Positions 9,201-17,008 of a DNA stretch of 64,000 bases are shown here, piece by piece. Both the position numbers and the translations under genes were made by a program. The DNA is from Ruegeria marisrubri (GTDB lineage Bacteria > Pseudomonadota > Alphaproteobacteria > Rhodobacterales > Rhodobacteraceae): contig NZ_LQBQ01000034.1 in the NCBI RefSeq assembly GCF_001507595.1, positions 124,001 to 188,000 on the forward strand. The letters run 5' to 3'. The notes under the pieces are model-generated. The model did no database searches, was not told the DNA's origin, and was given only the letters and a program-made list of their open reading frames with translations. Every line of letters starts with the position of its first letter. Position 1 is the stretch's first letter.

Positions 9201-10991
9201 CTAGTTCGAGGTCAGGGTTATAGCAGCGTCCGCCTCAGGCTCAAGCCGGGGGCGCAGGCCCAGCAGCGGCGCCACGCGCCCGATCAGTTCGGCCGCCACC
9301 GGCACCGCCGTCCAGCCCGCCGTGCGGCGCTTTTCGCCATAGGCCAGGATCGACGGTTCGTCGAGCGTGACGACCAGGACATATTTCGGATCATAGGCGG
9401 GAAACAGCGAGGCGAAGGTGGCGATCACCTTGTCGTCATAGTAGCCGCCGCGCGGCTTGGGCTTGTCGGCGGTGCCGGTCTTGCCCGCAACGTCATAGCC
9501 CGGCACCTCGGCAAAGCTGGCGGTGCCGTCCGTCACCACCTTGCGCAGCATGGCCTGCGCCTGCCGTGCGGCGTTTTCCGACATGACGCGAGGGCCGTAT
9601 TGCGGGCCGTTGCGCCGCAGGATCGTGGGGCTGACATAGTGTCCGCCGTTGGCGATGGCCGCATAGCCGGCCGCAAGGTGCATCGGGCTGGTCGAAAGGC
9701 CGTGGCCGTAGGAGATGGTGACCGTGCTCAACTCGCCCCATTTCCTGGGCTTGAGCGGCTCGCCGCCCTTGGCCTCGACGATTTCGAAGGGGGTCGGCTC
9801 GAACATGCCCAGCGACCGCAGGAATTCCTGCTGCCGCTCGGCCCCGATCTGCAGGGCCAGCCGCCCGGTGCCCCGGTTCGAGCTTTTGACGATGATGTCG
9901 GCGACGCTGAGCTTGCCATAGTTCTTGCCCTGGAATTCGCCGATGGGATAGCGCCCGATCTTCATCGGTCCCGAGGTGTCGATGATGGTGTCCGAGTTCA
10001 CCAGACCCAGGTCAACCGCTTGTGCTGCCGTGAAAATCTTGAAGACCGATCCCAGCTCGTAGACGCCCTGCACATAGCGGTTGAAGAGCGGGCTGTCGGA
10101 AGGGTCGAACCCCGAGGTCGGCGGGCGCGGGCGGTCGTTCGGGTCGAAGGTCGGCAGAGAGGCCGCCGCGACCACCTCGCCGGTATGAGCGTTCATCAGA
10201 ACGGCCGAGGCACCCTTGGCGTTCATGATCTTCATGCCGCCGAACAGCACCTGTTCCATCGCCGCCTGAACCGTCAGGTCCAGCGACAGCGTGAGCGGTT
10301 TGTTGCCGTTGGCCGGGTCGCGCAGATAGTCGTCGAACTGTTTTTCCACGCCTGCCACGCCGATCACCTCGGCCGCGTTCACGCCCTCGCGCCCGAATCC
10401 CGCCCCGCCCAGGATATGCGCGGCCAACTGGCCGTTGGGATAGAGCCGCATCTCGCGCGGGCCGAACAGCAGGCCCGGATCACCGATGTCGTGAACCGCC
10501 TGTTTCTGTTCCGGAGAGATCCTTTTCTTGATCCAGAGGAACTTGCGCTTGCCGGTGAAGTCCTTGATCAGCCGCTCCTTGTCCAGATCCGGAAAGACCC
10601 GGACCAGCCCCTCGGCGGCGGCGACCGGATCGACCATCAGCGGCGGCTGCGCATAGACCGAGTAGGTTTCGAGATTGGTCGCCAGGATGCGCCCTTCGCG
10701 GTCCACGATGTCGGCCCGCTGCATCGCGATCGAGGCGCCAGGTGCGCTGGCAAGCGGTTCCTGCGCCTCGGAGGTGGCCAACGCCCCCATGCGCAGACCG
10801 ATCACGACGAAAACGCAGAGGAAAAACGCGCCCAGAACCAGCAGGCGGCCCTCGGCCCGCGCGCGGGCGCGATCTTTCATTTCCTCGTGGCGCTTGCGGA
10901 TGTTCTCGCGCTCGATGACATCGGGGTTTTCGCCGCGGGCGCGGGCGTCGAGAACGCGCGGCAGGGGGCGGAGCGGCGTACGGGCGGTCAT
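9201..10991 (-). CDS. ftsI: FtsI (PBP3), septal peptidoglycan transpeptidase
   Basis: Class B penicillin-binding protein that cross-links septal peptidoglycan and works with FtsW. The 596-residue product from [13 protein letters not shown] has a cytoplasmic tail, one transmembrane helix near residues 49-68 (LLVLGAFFLCVFVVIGL), a PBP dimer domain and the transpeptidase domain with GSVFK, SSN and KTGT active-site motifs in the right order. The open frame continues upstream over ftsL, but the ATG at 10991 overlaps the ftsL stop by four bases and gives the family architecture, so it is the start used here. Confidence 0.96.
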   Translation of the reverse strand: MTARTPLRPLPRVLDARARGENPDVIERENIRKRHEEMKDRARARAEGRLLVLGAFFLCVFVVIGLRMGALATSEAQEPLASAPGASIAMQRADIVDREGRILATNLETYSVYAQPPLMVDPVAAAEGLVRVFPDLDKERLIKDFTGKRKFLWIKKRISPEQKQAVHDIGDPGLLFGPREMRLYPNGQLAAHILGGAGFGREGVNAAEVIGVAGVEKQFDDYLRDPANGNKPLTLSLDLTVQAAMEQVLFGGMKIMNAKGASAVLMNAHTGEVVAAASLPTFDPNDRPRPPTSGFDPSDSPLFNRYVQGVYELGSVFKIFTAAQAVDLGLVNSDTIIDTSGPMKIGRYPIGEFQGKNYGKLSVADIIVKSSNRGTGRLALQIGAERQQEFLRSLGMFEPTPFEIVEAKGGEPLKPRKWGELSTVTISYGHGLSTSPMHLAAGYAAIANGGHYVSPTILRRNGPQYGPRVMSENAARQAQAMLRKVVTDGTASFAEVPGYDVAGKTGTADKPKPRGGYYDDKVIATFASLFPAYDPKYVLVVTLDEPSILAYGEKRRTAGWTAVPVAAELIGRVAPLLGLRPRLEPEADAAITLTSN

Positions 10992-11356
10992 GGCAGCTGC
11001 ACCTCGGCCGCGGCCTGAACGTCGGTGATGGCCTGCAGCTCGATCGGATCGACGATGGGCAGGTCGGGGTCCTCGCCATAGGCGATCTGATCGACGCGGC
11101 CGAACTGGTCGGCGCGCAGCGGCAACAGGCCGAGACGCTCGAAATTCAGGTCGGCCAGCTCGCGCAGCCGGTCGGGGCGGTTGAGATAGGCCCACTCGGC
11201 GCGCAGGACGCTGAGACGGGCCTGCGCCTCGCCGATCTGGTTCTGCAGCGCGCGCGTTTCCCTCAATACCTGCTGGGTGCGGTAATTCTCGTTGTAGGCC
11301 CACAGGGCCAGACCGAACACGGCCAGAGCGGTCAACACATACAGGACACTCTTCAT
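10988..11356 (-). CDS. ftsL: FtsL, bitopic divisome protein
   Basis: A 122-residue protein with a short N-terminus, one transmembrane segment ([18 protein letters not shown]) and a periplasmic helix with heptad-like spacing ([19 protein letters not shown]), the pattern of FtsL, which bridges FtsQ/FtsB to FtsWI. Sequence conservation in this family is low; the call rests on topology and on the position between rsmH and ftsI with four-base overlaps on both sides. Confidence 0.9.
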   Translation of the reverse strand: MKSVLYVLTALAVFGLALWAYNENYRTQQVLRETRALQNQIGEAQARLSVLRAEWAYLNRPDRLRELADLNFERLGLLPLRADQFGRVDQIAYGEDPDLPIVDPIELQAITDVQAAAEVQLP

Positions 11357-12348
11357 CTCGCTCCTCCACCGAGTTGCGGCATGCCGATGGCGCGCGGGTC
11401 GATCGGCCCCGCCGGCGCGTCGGTCCGCACCGCCACCCGCAGCTTGGCCGACCGCGCGCGCGGGTTTTCCGCCAGTTCCTGTTCGTCCGGGCCGATCGCC
11501 TTGCGCGTCTTGAGGGTGAACTGCGGCTGCTCCTGCGGCAGTTCGGGCGCATAGCGGCTGGCCCGGCCGGTTCTGCCCGAGCGCGCCTGCAGGAACCGCT
11601 TGACCATGCGGTCCTCGATCGAGTGGAAGGTGACGACGGCAAGCTGCCCGCCCGGTTTCAGCGCCCGTTCGGCGGCCATCAGCCCCTCGAACAGCTCGTC
11701 ATATTCCCGGTTCACGGCAATCCGCAGCGCCTGGAACGAGCGCGTGGCGGGATGCGACTGCCCCGGCTTGGCGCGCGGCAGGCAGCCTTCGATGATTTCC
11801 GCCAGCCGCAGGGTGGTGGTGATCGGCTCTTCGGCGCGGGCCTTGACGATGGCCTTGGCGATGCGGCGGCTGGCGCGTTCCTCGCCATAGTGAAACAGGA
11901 TGTCGGCCAGCAGCGCCTCGGAGGCCGTGTTCACCAGATCGGCGGCGCTTTCGCCTTCCTGGCTCATGCGCATGTCGAGCGGGCCGTCCTTCATGAAGGA
12001 GAACCCCCTGTCGGCCTGATCGAGTTGCATCGACGACACCCCGAGATCCAGAACGACGCCGTCGAGATCCTGTGCGTATTCGTCCATGCGGGAAAAGACG
12101 CCGGGCTGCATCACCAGCCGGTCGCCGTAGTCGCCGGCCCAGGAGGCGGCCATGTCAAAGGCCAGCGGGTCGCGATCAACGGCGATCACCTTGTCGGCGC
12201 CGGCATCCAGCAACCCGCGCGTATAGCCACCGGCGCCGAAGGTTCCGTCCAGCCAGACGCCATGAACCGGCGCCACCGCCGCCAGGAGCGGGCGCAGCAA
12301 GACAGGGATGTGAGGCGCGTCCGGTCGAGGGTGATCCGCGGCCGCCAT
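11353..12348 (-). CDS. rsmH: RsmH (MraW), 16S rRNA m4C1402 N4-methyltransferase
   Basis: SAM-dependent methyltransferase modifying C1402 in the ribosomal P site. The 331-residue product begins [18 protein letters not shown] and holds the SAM loop [16 protein letters not shown] near residue 33, [18 protein letters not shown], and the C-terminal [14 protein letters not shown], all hallmarks of RsmH. The open frame extends back through mraZ, but the ATG at 12348, four bases after the mraZ stop, aligns with the family start. Confidence 0.97.
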   Translation of the reverse strand: MAAADHPRPDAPHIPVLLRPLLAAVAPVHGVWLDGTFGAGGYTRGLLDAGADKVIAVDRDPLAFDMAASWAGDYGDRLVMQPGVFSRMDEYAQDLDGVVLDLGVSSMQLDQADRGFSFMKDGPLDMRMSQEGESAADLVNTASEALLADILFHYGEERASRRIAKAIVKARAEEPITTTLRLAEIIEGCLPRAKPGQSHPATRSFQALRIAVNREYDELFEGLMAAERALKPGGQLAVVTFHSIEDRMVKRFLQARSGRTGRASRYAPELPQEQPQFTLKTRKAIGPDEQELAENPRARSAKLRVAVRTDAPAGPIDPRAIGMPQLGGGAR

Positions 12349-12352
12349 GCCG

Positions 12353-12856
12353 TCACCCGCCCTCGACCGCATCGAGGAACTGCAGCGGATCGACATCGTC
12401 GCCCAGGCTGTCGAGCCATTCTTCGGTCGCCGCCAGTTCCTCGGTCTCGTAGGTTTCGGGCTTCCAGATCTGGAACGTATCGCCTGCCGCGATGAAAAAC
12501 GCCTCGTCCTCGAGCCCGATCTTCTTGCGCAGCTTGGCCGGTAGCACCAGCCGCCCGGTTTCATCGACATTGGTCGGAAAGGACTGCCCGTGGAACAGGC
12601 GCTGCAGCATCTTGCGCTCTCTCGAGCCGCGCGGCAGCGCGTCGATCTTGGCATCGACCTCGTCGATCGCCTCCATCGTGTAGCATTCCAGGTATTTGCG
12701 GCGATGGTCGCCATAGACGATGACAAGCTCGGGATTGCTGCCGGACTGCCAGTTGGGATCGCCCGCTTCGAGCACGCGGCGAAAAGAGGCCGGGATCGAG
12801 ACCCTGCCCTTGCTGTCCACCTTGTGGTGGCTTTCGCCTCTGAACCTGCGCGCCAA
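12353..12856 (-). CDS. mraZ: MraZ, AbrB-fold regulator of the dcw cluster
   Basis: DNA-binding regulator that in E. coli represses its own operon by binding TGGGN direct repeats. The 167-residue product has two SpoVT/AbrB-like units, [13 protein letters not shown] near residue 14 and [13 protein letters not shown] near residue 97. It is the first gene of the cluster. Upstream lies an approximately 250-base leader ending in a strong terminator, with TGGGA-type boxes at 13129, 13301 and 13438 that are plausible self-operators. Confidence 0.96.
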   Translation of the reverse strand: MARRFRGESHHKVDSKGRVSIPASFRRVLEAGDPNWQSGSNPELVIVYGDHRRKYLECYTMEAIDEVDAKIDALPRGSRERKMLQRLFHGQSFPTNVDETGRLVLPAKLRKKIGLEDEAFFIAAGDTFQIWKPETYETEELAATEEWLDSLGDDVDPLQFLDAVEGG

Positions 12857-12904
12857 GACGACGTCCCTTTCGCTTGCGCCTCAAAAATCTCTCCCCCCGA
12901 AACT

Positions 12905-12946
12905 TAAAAACGGCGGGTTGATCTGCTGCCATTGATCAACCCGCCG
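12905..12946 (-). terminator. Intrinsic terminator inside the mraZ leader
   Basis: Read on the minus strand, CGGCGGGTTGATC (12946-12934) pairs perfectly with GATCAACCCGCCG (12923-12911) over a ten-base loop and runs into TTTTT. It lies 49 bases before the mraZ ATG and downstream of the leader promoter, so much of the transcription would stop before the dcw genes. Confidence 0.85.
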
Positions 12947-13107
12947 CATTTGCCCGCCTTGCGGGATGTCCAGCTGCGCGCGCCACCTGGGGGGATGTCT
13001 GCTCGCCCGCGCGCCGGATCTCTGTGGTCTGATGAAAGCGAGATGCCTGTATGAAACCTGATTATTGTTGGTTGGGGTCGTTTGGCGCCCCTGCTGCCTC
13101 GTCCTCA
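12905..13107 (-). ncRNA. upsM: UpsM-like leader sRNA upstream of mraZ
   Basis: In Rhodobacter sphaeroides the abundant sRNA UpsM is made from the mraZ 5' leader by termination or processing at a hairpin in front of mraZ. Here the same place holds a perfect 13-bp terminator and, about 203 bases upstream on the minus strand, a -10-like TAATAC. The predicted length is close to that reported for UpsM. The 3' end is well supported; the 5' end is inferred from the promoter guess. No reading frame of note lies inside. Confidence 0.6.
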
Positions 13108-13113
13108 TCGGAT

Positions 13114-13143
13114 GTATTAGGGATGACATGGGAATTCATGGAA
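13114..13143 (-). promoter_or_regulatory. Probable dcw leader promoter overlapping MraZ-type box A
   Basis: The minus strand carries TAATAC at 13119-13114. The presumed -35 and spacer are covered by box A, TGGGA-N5-TGGAA on the plus strand (13129-13143). The -35 is poor (TCCATG), so activation or a non-standard sigma factor is possible. Overlap of a TGGG-repeat box with the promoter fits MraZ autoregulation known from E. coli; the box here is inverted relative to the other two. Confidence 0.4.
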
Positions 13144-13300
13144 ATCAACAAAATTCTGCGGGAAGAATCTGGAGATTCGCGACGATAGCACTCGGTGTCG
13201 GGCAGGTCATCCGCAAAATGTATACTCAAAAATAGCACTTTTGGGATAACGACACGAGAGCCACACCATATGTTGTGCCTCATGGTAGACCGAAAAAATC

Positions 13301-13315
13301 TCCCATGAATTCCCG
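13301..13315 (-). promoter_or_regulatory. MraZ-type box B
   Basis: On the minus strand CGGGA-ATTCA-TGGGA, two TGGGA-like units separated by five bases, the spacing known for E. coli MraZ sites. It is nearly identical to boxes A and C. Confidence 0.45.
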
Positions 13316-13337
13316 ATTTTTTTTCAGAAACCCTGAA

Positions 13338-13363
13338 AACTGGGCCGGAGCCACCCAGTTTTT
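13338..13363. terminator. Bidirectional terminator-like hairpin in the mraZ-ccaF1 spacer
   Basis: AACTGGG at 13338-13344 pairs with CCCAGTT at 13354-13360; a T-run follows on the plus strand and a shorter TTTT on the minus strand. No coding gene ends here. On the minus strand it lies about 75 bases after box C, so it could end a short untranslated transcript started there. Confidence 0.5.
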
Positions 13364-13437
13364 CCCGATCTCCCCCGAATCACCGGCCCCGTCGATACAG
13401 AAAATCGCAGGCGTGCTCCCGCACTCTTTCAGTGCCG

Positions 13438-13452
13438 TCCCATGAATTCCCA
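13438..13452 (-). promoter_or_regulatory. MraZ-type box C
   Basis: On the minus strand TGGGA-ATTCA-TGGGA, the best of the three boxes, with two exact TGGGA units five bases apart. It lies about 580 bases upstream of mraZ and about 320 upstream of the divergent ccaF1-like gene. The remainder of 13144-13768 shows no convincing gene on either strand. Confidence 0.45.
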
Positions 13453-13768
13453 CGGCAGCGATCCGTGGCACAGCAGGACATCGGCGCGGTGCAAACGGTC
13501 TATGCCCATGAACGCCAGGCGATGTTGGGATCTGTTCGCATTTGGCTGGGCAAATGACCTCACGGCATCCCCGGCCATGCCGCGACACTTCTCAACAATC
13601 CCAGCGGCCATTTTCAGAGACCACGCGATTTCTCCAAACAATCTATGCATTTGCTGCATAGCGGCATTGCTCATCCTCCCTGTTGCGCGTCCGCAGCAAT
13701 TGCCTATTTTCACCCTCAAGCAAGCGACGCCGCACTGCGGCATGAAACTGGAACGACAGGTTACGACC

Positions 13769-13993
13769 ATGGCAGTCACAAGCGAACATACCGTCCTGAA
13801 GGGCACGCACTCCATCGGCTTCTCCTCGCTGATCGAAGCCATCAAGACCCGCTACACCCGCCACCGGGTGTACCGCCAGACGGTCAACGAACTGTCGGCC
13901 CTGTCGAACCGCGAACTGGCCGATCTGGGCCTGCACCGCTCGATGATCCGTCGCATCGCCATGCAGGCGGCCGAGGACTACACGGCGCACTAA
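13769..13993 (+). CDS. ccaF1: CcaF1-like DUF1127 RNA-binding protein
   Basis: A 74-residue basic protein starting MAVTSEHTVLKGTHS. The C-terminal half carries the DUF1127 signature LSALSNRELADLGLHRSMI. In R. sphaeroides the DUF1127 protein CcaF1 is co-transcribed with the CcsR sRNAs, binds RNA and affects their maturation; the same gene order is seen here, with the hairpin array starting about 20 bases after the stop. An upstream in-frame ATG at 13742 would add nine residues; the ATG at 13769 is preferred because of an AGG about ten bases before it. RpoH-dependent stress expression is expected by analogy. Confidence 0.85.
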   Translation: MAVTSEHTVLKGTHSIGFSSLIEAIKTRYTRHRVYRQTVNELSALSNRELADLGLHRSMIRRIAMQAAEDYTAH

Positions 13994-14010
13994 ACGCCTG
14001 AAGAACACCG

Positions 14011-14087
14011 AGATCAGGCCCTTCTCCTCCTCCCTGTGGGTCTGAACTTCGGCGGCGACATCCTCCTCCTCCCTGATGTCGCCGCAC
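14011..14087 (+). ncRNA. ccsR1: CcsR-like sRNA unit 1 (two CTCCTCCCT hairpins)
   Basis: Two stem-loops, 14014-14045 (TCAGGCCC with GGGTCTGA) and 14052-14085 (GCGGCGACAT with ATGTCGCCGC), each show CTCCTCCCT in the loop at 14027 and 14066. Two loops with this anti-Shine-Dalgarno-like motif are the described form of R. sphaeroides CcsR sRNAs, which are processed from the ccaF1 transcript and act under oxidative and heat stress. A plain hairpin at 14094-14110 separates this unit from the next and may guide processing. Confidence 0.8.
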
Positions 14088-14114
14088 CTTATACCGGCCT
14101 TGCTGGCCGGAGCT

Positions 14115-14196
14115 GATACACCGGGTTCTCCTCCTCCCTAGTCCGGTGTTGCAAGCGAGCGGCGATGCCCTTCCTCCTCCCTGGCATCGCCGCCTC
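14115..14196 (+). ncRNA. ccsR2: CcsR-like sRNA unit 2 (two CTCCTCCCT hairpins)
   Basis: Hairpins 14118-14149 (ACACCGG with CCGGTGT) and 14159-14193 (GCGGCGATGCC with GGCATCGCCGC) expose CTCCTCCCT at 14131 and 14174, 43 bases apart. The stems differ in sequence from unit 1 but compensate perfectly, so structure plus loop are conserved. A spacer hairpin CCGGG/CCCGG at 14203-14218 follows. Confidence 0.8.
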
Positions 14197-14223
14197 CTCA
14201 TACCGGGGTCAAACCCGGGTTCG

Positions 14224-14315
14224 GATGCATCGGGGCCACTCCTCCTCCCTGCCCTGATGTTGCAAAGAACGGCGGTTCCCCCTCCTCCTCCCTGGGAACC
14301 GCCGTTTCTTGTTTT
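14224..14315 (+). ncRNA. ccsR3: CcsR-like sRNA unit 3 with terminator hairpin
   Basis: Hairpin 14227-14260 (GCATCGGGGC with GCCCTGATGT, G-U pairs) and hairpin 14268-14306 (AACGGCGGTTCCC with GGGAACCGCCGTT) carry CTCCTCCCT at 14242 and 14285, again 43 bases apart. The second hairpin is followed by a T-rich tract and so doubles as the terminator of the whole ccaF1-ccsR transcript, placing the sRNA motif in the terminator loop. Confidence 0.8.
14268..14315 (+). terminator. Intrinsic terminator of the ccaF1-ccsR transcript
   Basis: Perfect 13-bp stem with the CTCCTCCCT motif in its loop, followed by TTTCTTGTTTT. The only T-rich hairpin of the six in the array. Confidence 0.85.
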
Positions 14316-14323
14316 CAGACATG

Positions 14324-14347
14324 AAAAAGGCGCCCGAACCGGGCGCC
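14324..14347 (-). terminator. Intrinsic terminator of uvrD
   Basis: On the minus strand GGCGCCC (14347-14341), five-base loop, GGGCGCC (14335-14329), then TTTTT. It lies 43 bases after the uvrD stop and separates uvrD from the convergent sRNA array. Confidence 0.9.
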
Positions 14348-14390
14348 GATCAAACAATCGAGCATGTGCCGGCAGGCACATTCCGCTGGA

Positions 14391-16847
14391 TCAGAAGGGC
14401 ACGTCGTCCTTGGCCGAGAGGAACCGGGCGACCACCTTCTTCGTCCCGGCCTTTTCAAACGCGACTTCGACCTTGTCACCCTCGATGGCGATCACCTCGC
14501 CATAGCCGAATTTCTGGTGAAACACCCGCTCGCCCAAGGCGAAGCTGGCGACGGCGGTCGCGTCGATCACGGTGTTGCGGGATTCGCGGGGTTGCGACAT
14601 GCCGTATTGTCCCTGCCGCGCTTGCATCCGTTTCCAGCCGGGCGAGTTGTAGACATTGGCCTGCGCCGCGTGGGTCTCGATTCCGGGGGCGCTGTGCCCG
14701 CCGCCATAGAGGCCCGGAGGCGTCAGAACCTCGACATGGTCCTCGGGCAACTCGTCGATGAAGCGCGAGGGCAACATCGATTGCCAACCTTTAAAGTCAC
14801 CAGAGAAAATTAATCTATTGGAGGCAAATGAAATTGTGCAAACTTCCTCCGCGCGAGTGATGCCTACATAGGCGAGGCGACGCTCTTCCTCGAGTCCCTT
14901 GAGGCCGGTTTCATCCATCGAGCGCTGCGAGGGGAACAGACCATCCTCCCACCCCGGCAGGAACACGGCGGGAAACTCCAGCCCCTTGGCCGCGTGCAGG
15001 GTCATGATCGAGACCTTTGGCTCATCATTGTCCTGTTCGTTGTCCATGACGAGACTTACATGCTCGAGAAAACCTTGCAGATTCTCAAATTCGCCCAAGT
15101 GGTTAACCAACTCCTTCAAGTTTTCCAACCGTCCGGCAGCCTCGTGATCACGCGGCCTACGTGGCGGGCTTGGATCCAATTTTAGCTCTTCATCGGAAAG
15201 TGGTTTTAAGTAACTTTCAGTGTAACCACTTTCATCCAAGATTATCTGAGCCAATTCAATATGTGAAACCTCTGGATCGCCATACCGGGCAGGTTCGGCA
15301 CCGTTATCAATCACTGAATCATCATCGATTTCAATCCGCGGGCCGCGGGTCATGGCATTCCAGCGCGCCAGCCCATCGACCAATTCGCGCAAAGCCGCGC
15401 CACCCTTGCCCTTGATCAGCCCTTGTTCGGCCGCAATCCGCGCGCCTTGAAGCAGCGACACGCCATGATCCCGCGCGGTGCGCTGGATCGTCTGTTGCGC
15501 TTTCTCTCCTAAACTGCGCTTAGGCGTGTTTACGATTCGCTCGAAAGCCAGATCATTGTCAGGACTGACCACGACGCGGAAATAGGCAATTGCATCCCTT
15601 ATTTCCAATCTACGGTAGAATGGCACCCCACCAATAACTCTATATGGCATGCCGATCTTCAGAAACCGATCCTCAAGCACTTTCATTTGGTGGGTAGCTC
15701 GAACCATTATCGCTATTTCATTTAGCTCAAAGGGTCGCATGCCTCGGGTACCGCTTCGCATTGCATCGATTTCCTCACAAATCCAGCGGGCTTCCTCTTC
15801 GGCGTCCCAATGGCCGATCAGGCGGACCTTTTCGCCCTCGGGCTTGTCGGTCCACAACTCCTTGCCCAGACGGCTTTCATTGCCGCGGATCACGTTCGAG
15901 GCGGCGGCCAGGATGTGCGGCGTCGAGCGGTAGTTCTGTTCCAGCCGCACCACATGGGCGCCGGGAAAGTCCTTCTCGAAGCGCAGGATGTTGCCCACCT
16001 CAGCCCCGCGCCAGCCATAGATCGACTGGTCGTCGTCACCCACACAGCAGATGTTCTTGTGCCCGCCCGCCAGCAGCCGCAGCCACAGGTATTGGGCGAT
16101 GTTGGTGTCCTGGTATTCGTCCACAAGGATGTAGCGGAACCAGCGTTGGTATTGCTCCAGCACGTCCGGGTGGGTCCGGAAGATGGTGACCATGTGCAAG
16201 AGCAGGTCGCCGAAATCCACCGCGTTCAACTCGCGCAGGCGAGTCTGGTATTGGGCGTAGAGGTCAACGCCCTTGTTGTTGTAGGCCCCGGCATCGGCGG
16301 CGGGCACCTTGTCGGGGGTCAGGGCGCGGTTCTTCCAGTCGTCGATGATGCCCGCCAGCATCCGCGCGGGCCAGCGCTTGTCGTCGATATTGGCGGCCTG
16401 CACCAATTGCTTGAGCAGGCGCAGCTGGTCGTCGGTATCCAGAATGGTGAAGTTCGACTTCAGCCCGGCCAGTTCGGCATGGCGGCGCAGCAGCTTGACG
16501 CAGATCGAGTGGAAGGTGCCCAGCCACGGCATCCCCTCGGCGGGCTGGCCCAGCAGGCGGCCCACCCGTTCCTTCATCTCGCGCGCGGCCTTGTTTGTGA
16601 AGGTCACGGCCAGAATCTCGTTCGGCCGCGCCCGGCCGGTGCTCAGCAGATGGGCGATGCGGGTGGTCAGCGCCTTGGTCTTGCCGGTGCCCGCACCCGC
16701 CAGCATCAGCACCGGGCCGTCCAGCCGCTCGACCGCTTCCCGCTGCGCCGGGTTCAGGTCATCCAGATACGGCATCGGGCGGGCGGCCATGGCACGGGCC
16801 GACAGCGAGGCGCTTTCGAAGGCGTCATTTTCATCGAAACTGCTCAT
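14391..16847 (-). CDS. uvrD: UvrD/PcrA-type ATP-dependent 3'-5' DNA helicase
   Basis: Superfamily 1A helicase for nucleotide excision and mismatch repair. The 818-residue product contains all family motifs in order: Q-motif NPAQREAV, Walker A AGAGTGKTK, TFTNKAAREM, Walker B ILVDEYQDTN, GDDDQSIYGWRGA, LEQNYRS, TLHAAKGLEF and YVGITRAEE, plus a C-terminal Tudor-like segment (LGERVFHQKFGYGEVI) of the kind that binds RNA polymerase in PcrA. Stretches around 14790-14850, 15010-15330 and 15500-15780 are visibly AT-richer, with rarer codons, than the flanking parts of the same gene, suggesting mosaic ancestry. The frame is intact throughout. Confidence 0.95.
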   Translation of the reverse strand: MSSFDENDAFESASLSARAMAARPMPYLDDLNPAQREAVERLDGPVLMLAGAGTGKTKALTTRIAHLLSTGRARPNEILAVTFTNKAAREMKERVGRLLGQPAEGMPWLGTFHSICVKLLRRHAELAGLKSNFTILDTDDQLRLLKQLVQAANIDDKRWPARMLAGIIDDWKNRALTPDKVPAADAGAYNNKGVDLYAQYQTRLRELNAVDFGDLLLHMVTIFRTHPDVLEQYQRWFRYILVDEYQDTNIAQYLWLRLLAGGHKNICCVGDDDQSIYGWRGAEVGNILRFEKDFPGAHVVRLEQNYRSTPHILAAASNVIRGNESRLGKELWTDKPEGEKVRLIGHWDAEEEARWICEEIDAMRSGTRGMRPFELNEIAIMVRATHQMKVLEDRFLKIGMPYRVIGGVPFYRRLEIRDAIAYFRVVVSPDNDLAFERIVNTPKRSLGEKAQQTIQRTARDHGVSLLQGARIAAEQGLIKGKGGAALRELVDGLARWNAMTRGPRIEIDDDSVIDNGAEPARYGDPEVSHIELAQIILDESGYTESYLKPLSDEELKLDPSPPRRPRDHEAAGRLENLKELVNHLGEFENLQGFLEHVSLVMDNEQDNDEPKVSIMTLHAAKGLEFPAVFLPGWEDGLFPSQRSMDETGLKGLEEERRLAYVGITRAEEVCTISFASNRLIFSGDFKGWQSMLPSRFIDELPEDHVEVLTPPGLYGGGHSAPGIETHAAQANVYNSPGWKRMQARQGQYGMSQPRESRNTVIDATAVASFALGERVFHQKFGYGEVIAIEGDKVEVAFEKAGTKKVVARFLSAKDDVPF

Positions 16848-17008
16848 GCGCCCAAACTAAGCCGGAAGCGTGCCGAGGGAAAGGGTTTGTTCACGGCTTG
16901 TTCGCGCGATTTTGCGAATTTCTTTCGGGATGCTGGTGGAGCCGTCGGGCGCAGGCTGCATCTGCCTGAAACCCTTGCCGAATCGCGCGGCAGGTCGGAT
17001 CAATCGGC

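Noticed and set aside
7794-11018. Very long open frame on the plus strand opposite murE and ftsI
   Set aside because: It is the antisense of conserved genes with GC-rich third positions; its translation is low in hydrophobic patterns and rich in Arg/Gly/His, with no family sense.
14014-14306. Regularly spaced identical motifs that could suggest a CRISPR array
   Set aside because: The repeated unit is only nine bases, lies in hairpin loops with differing stems, and follows a DUF1127 gene; this is the CcsR layout.
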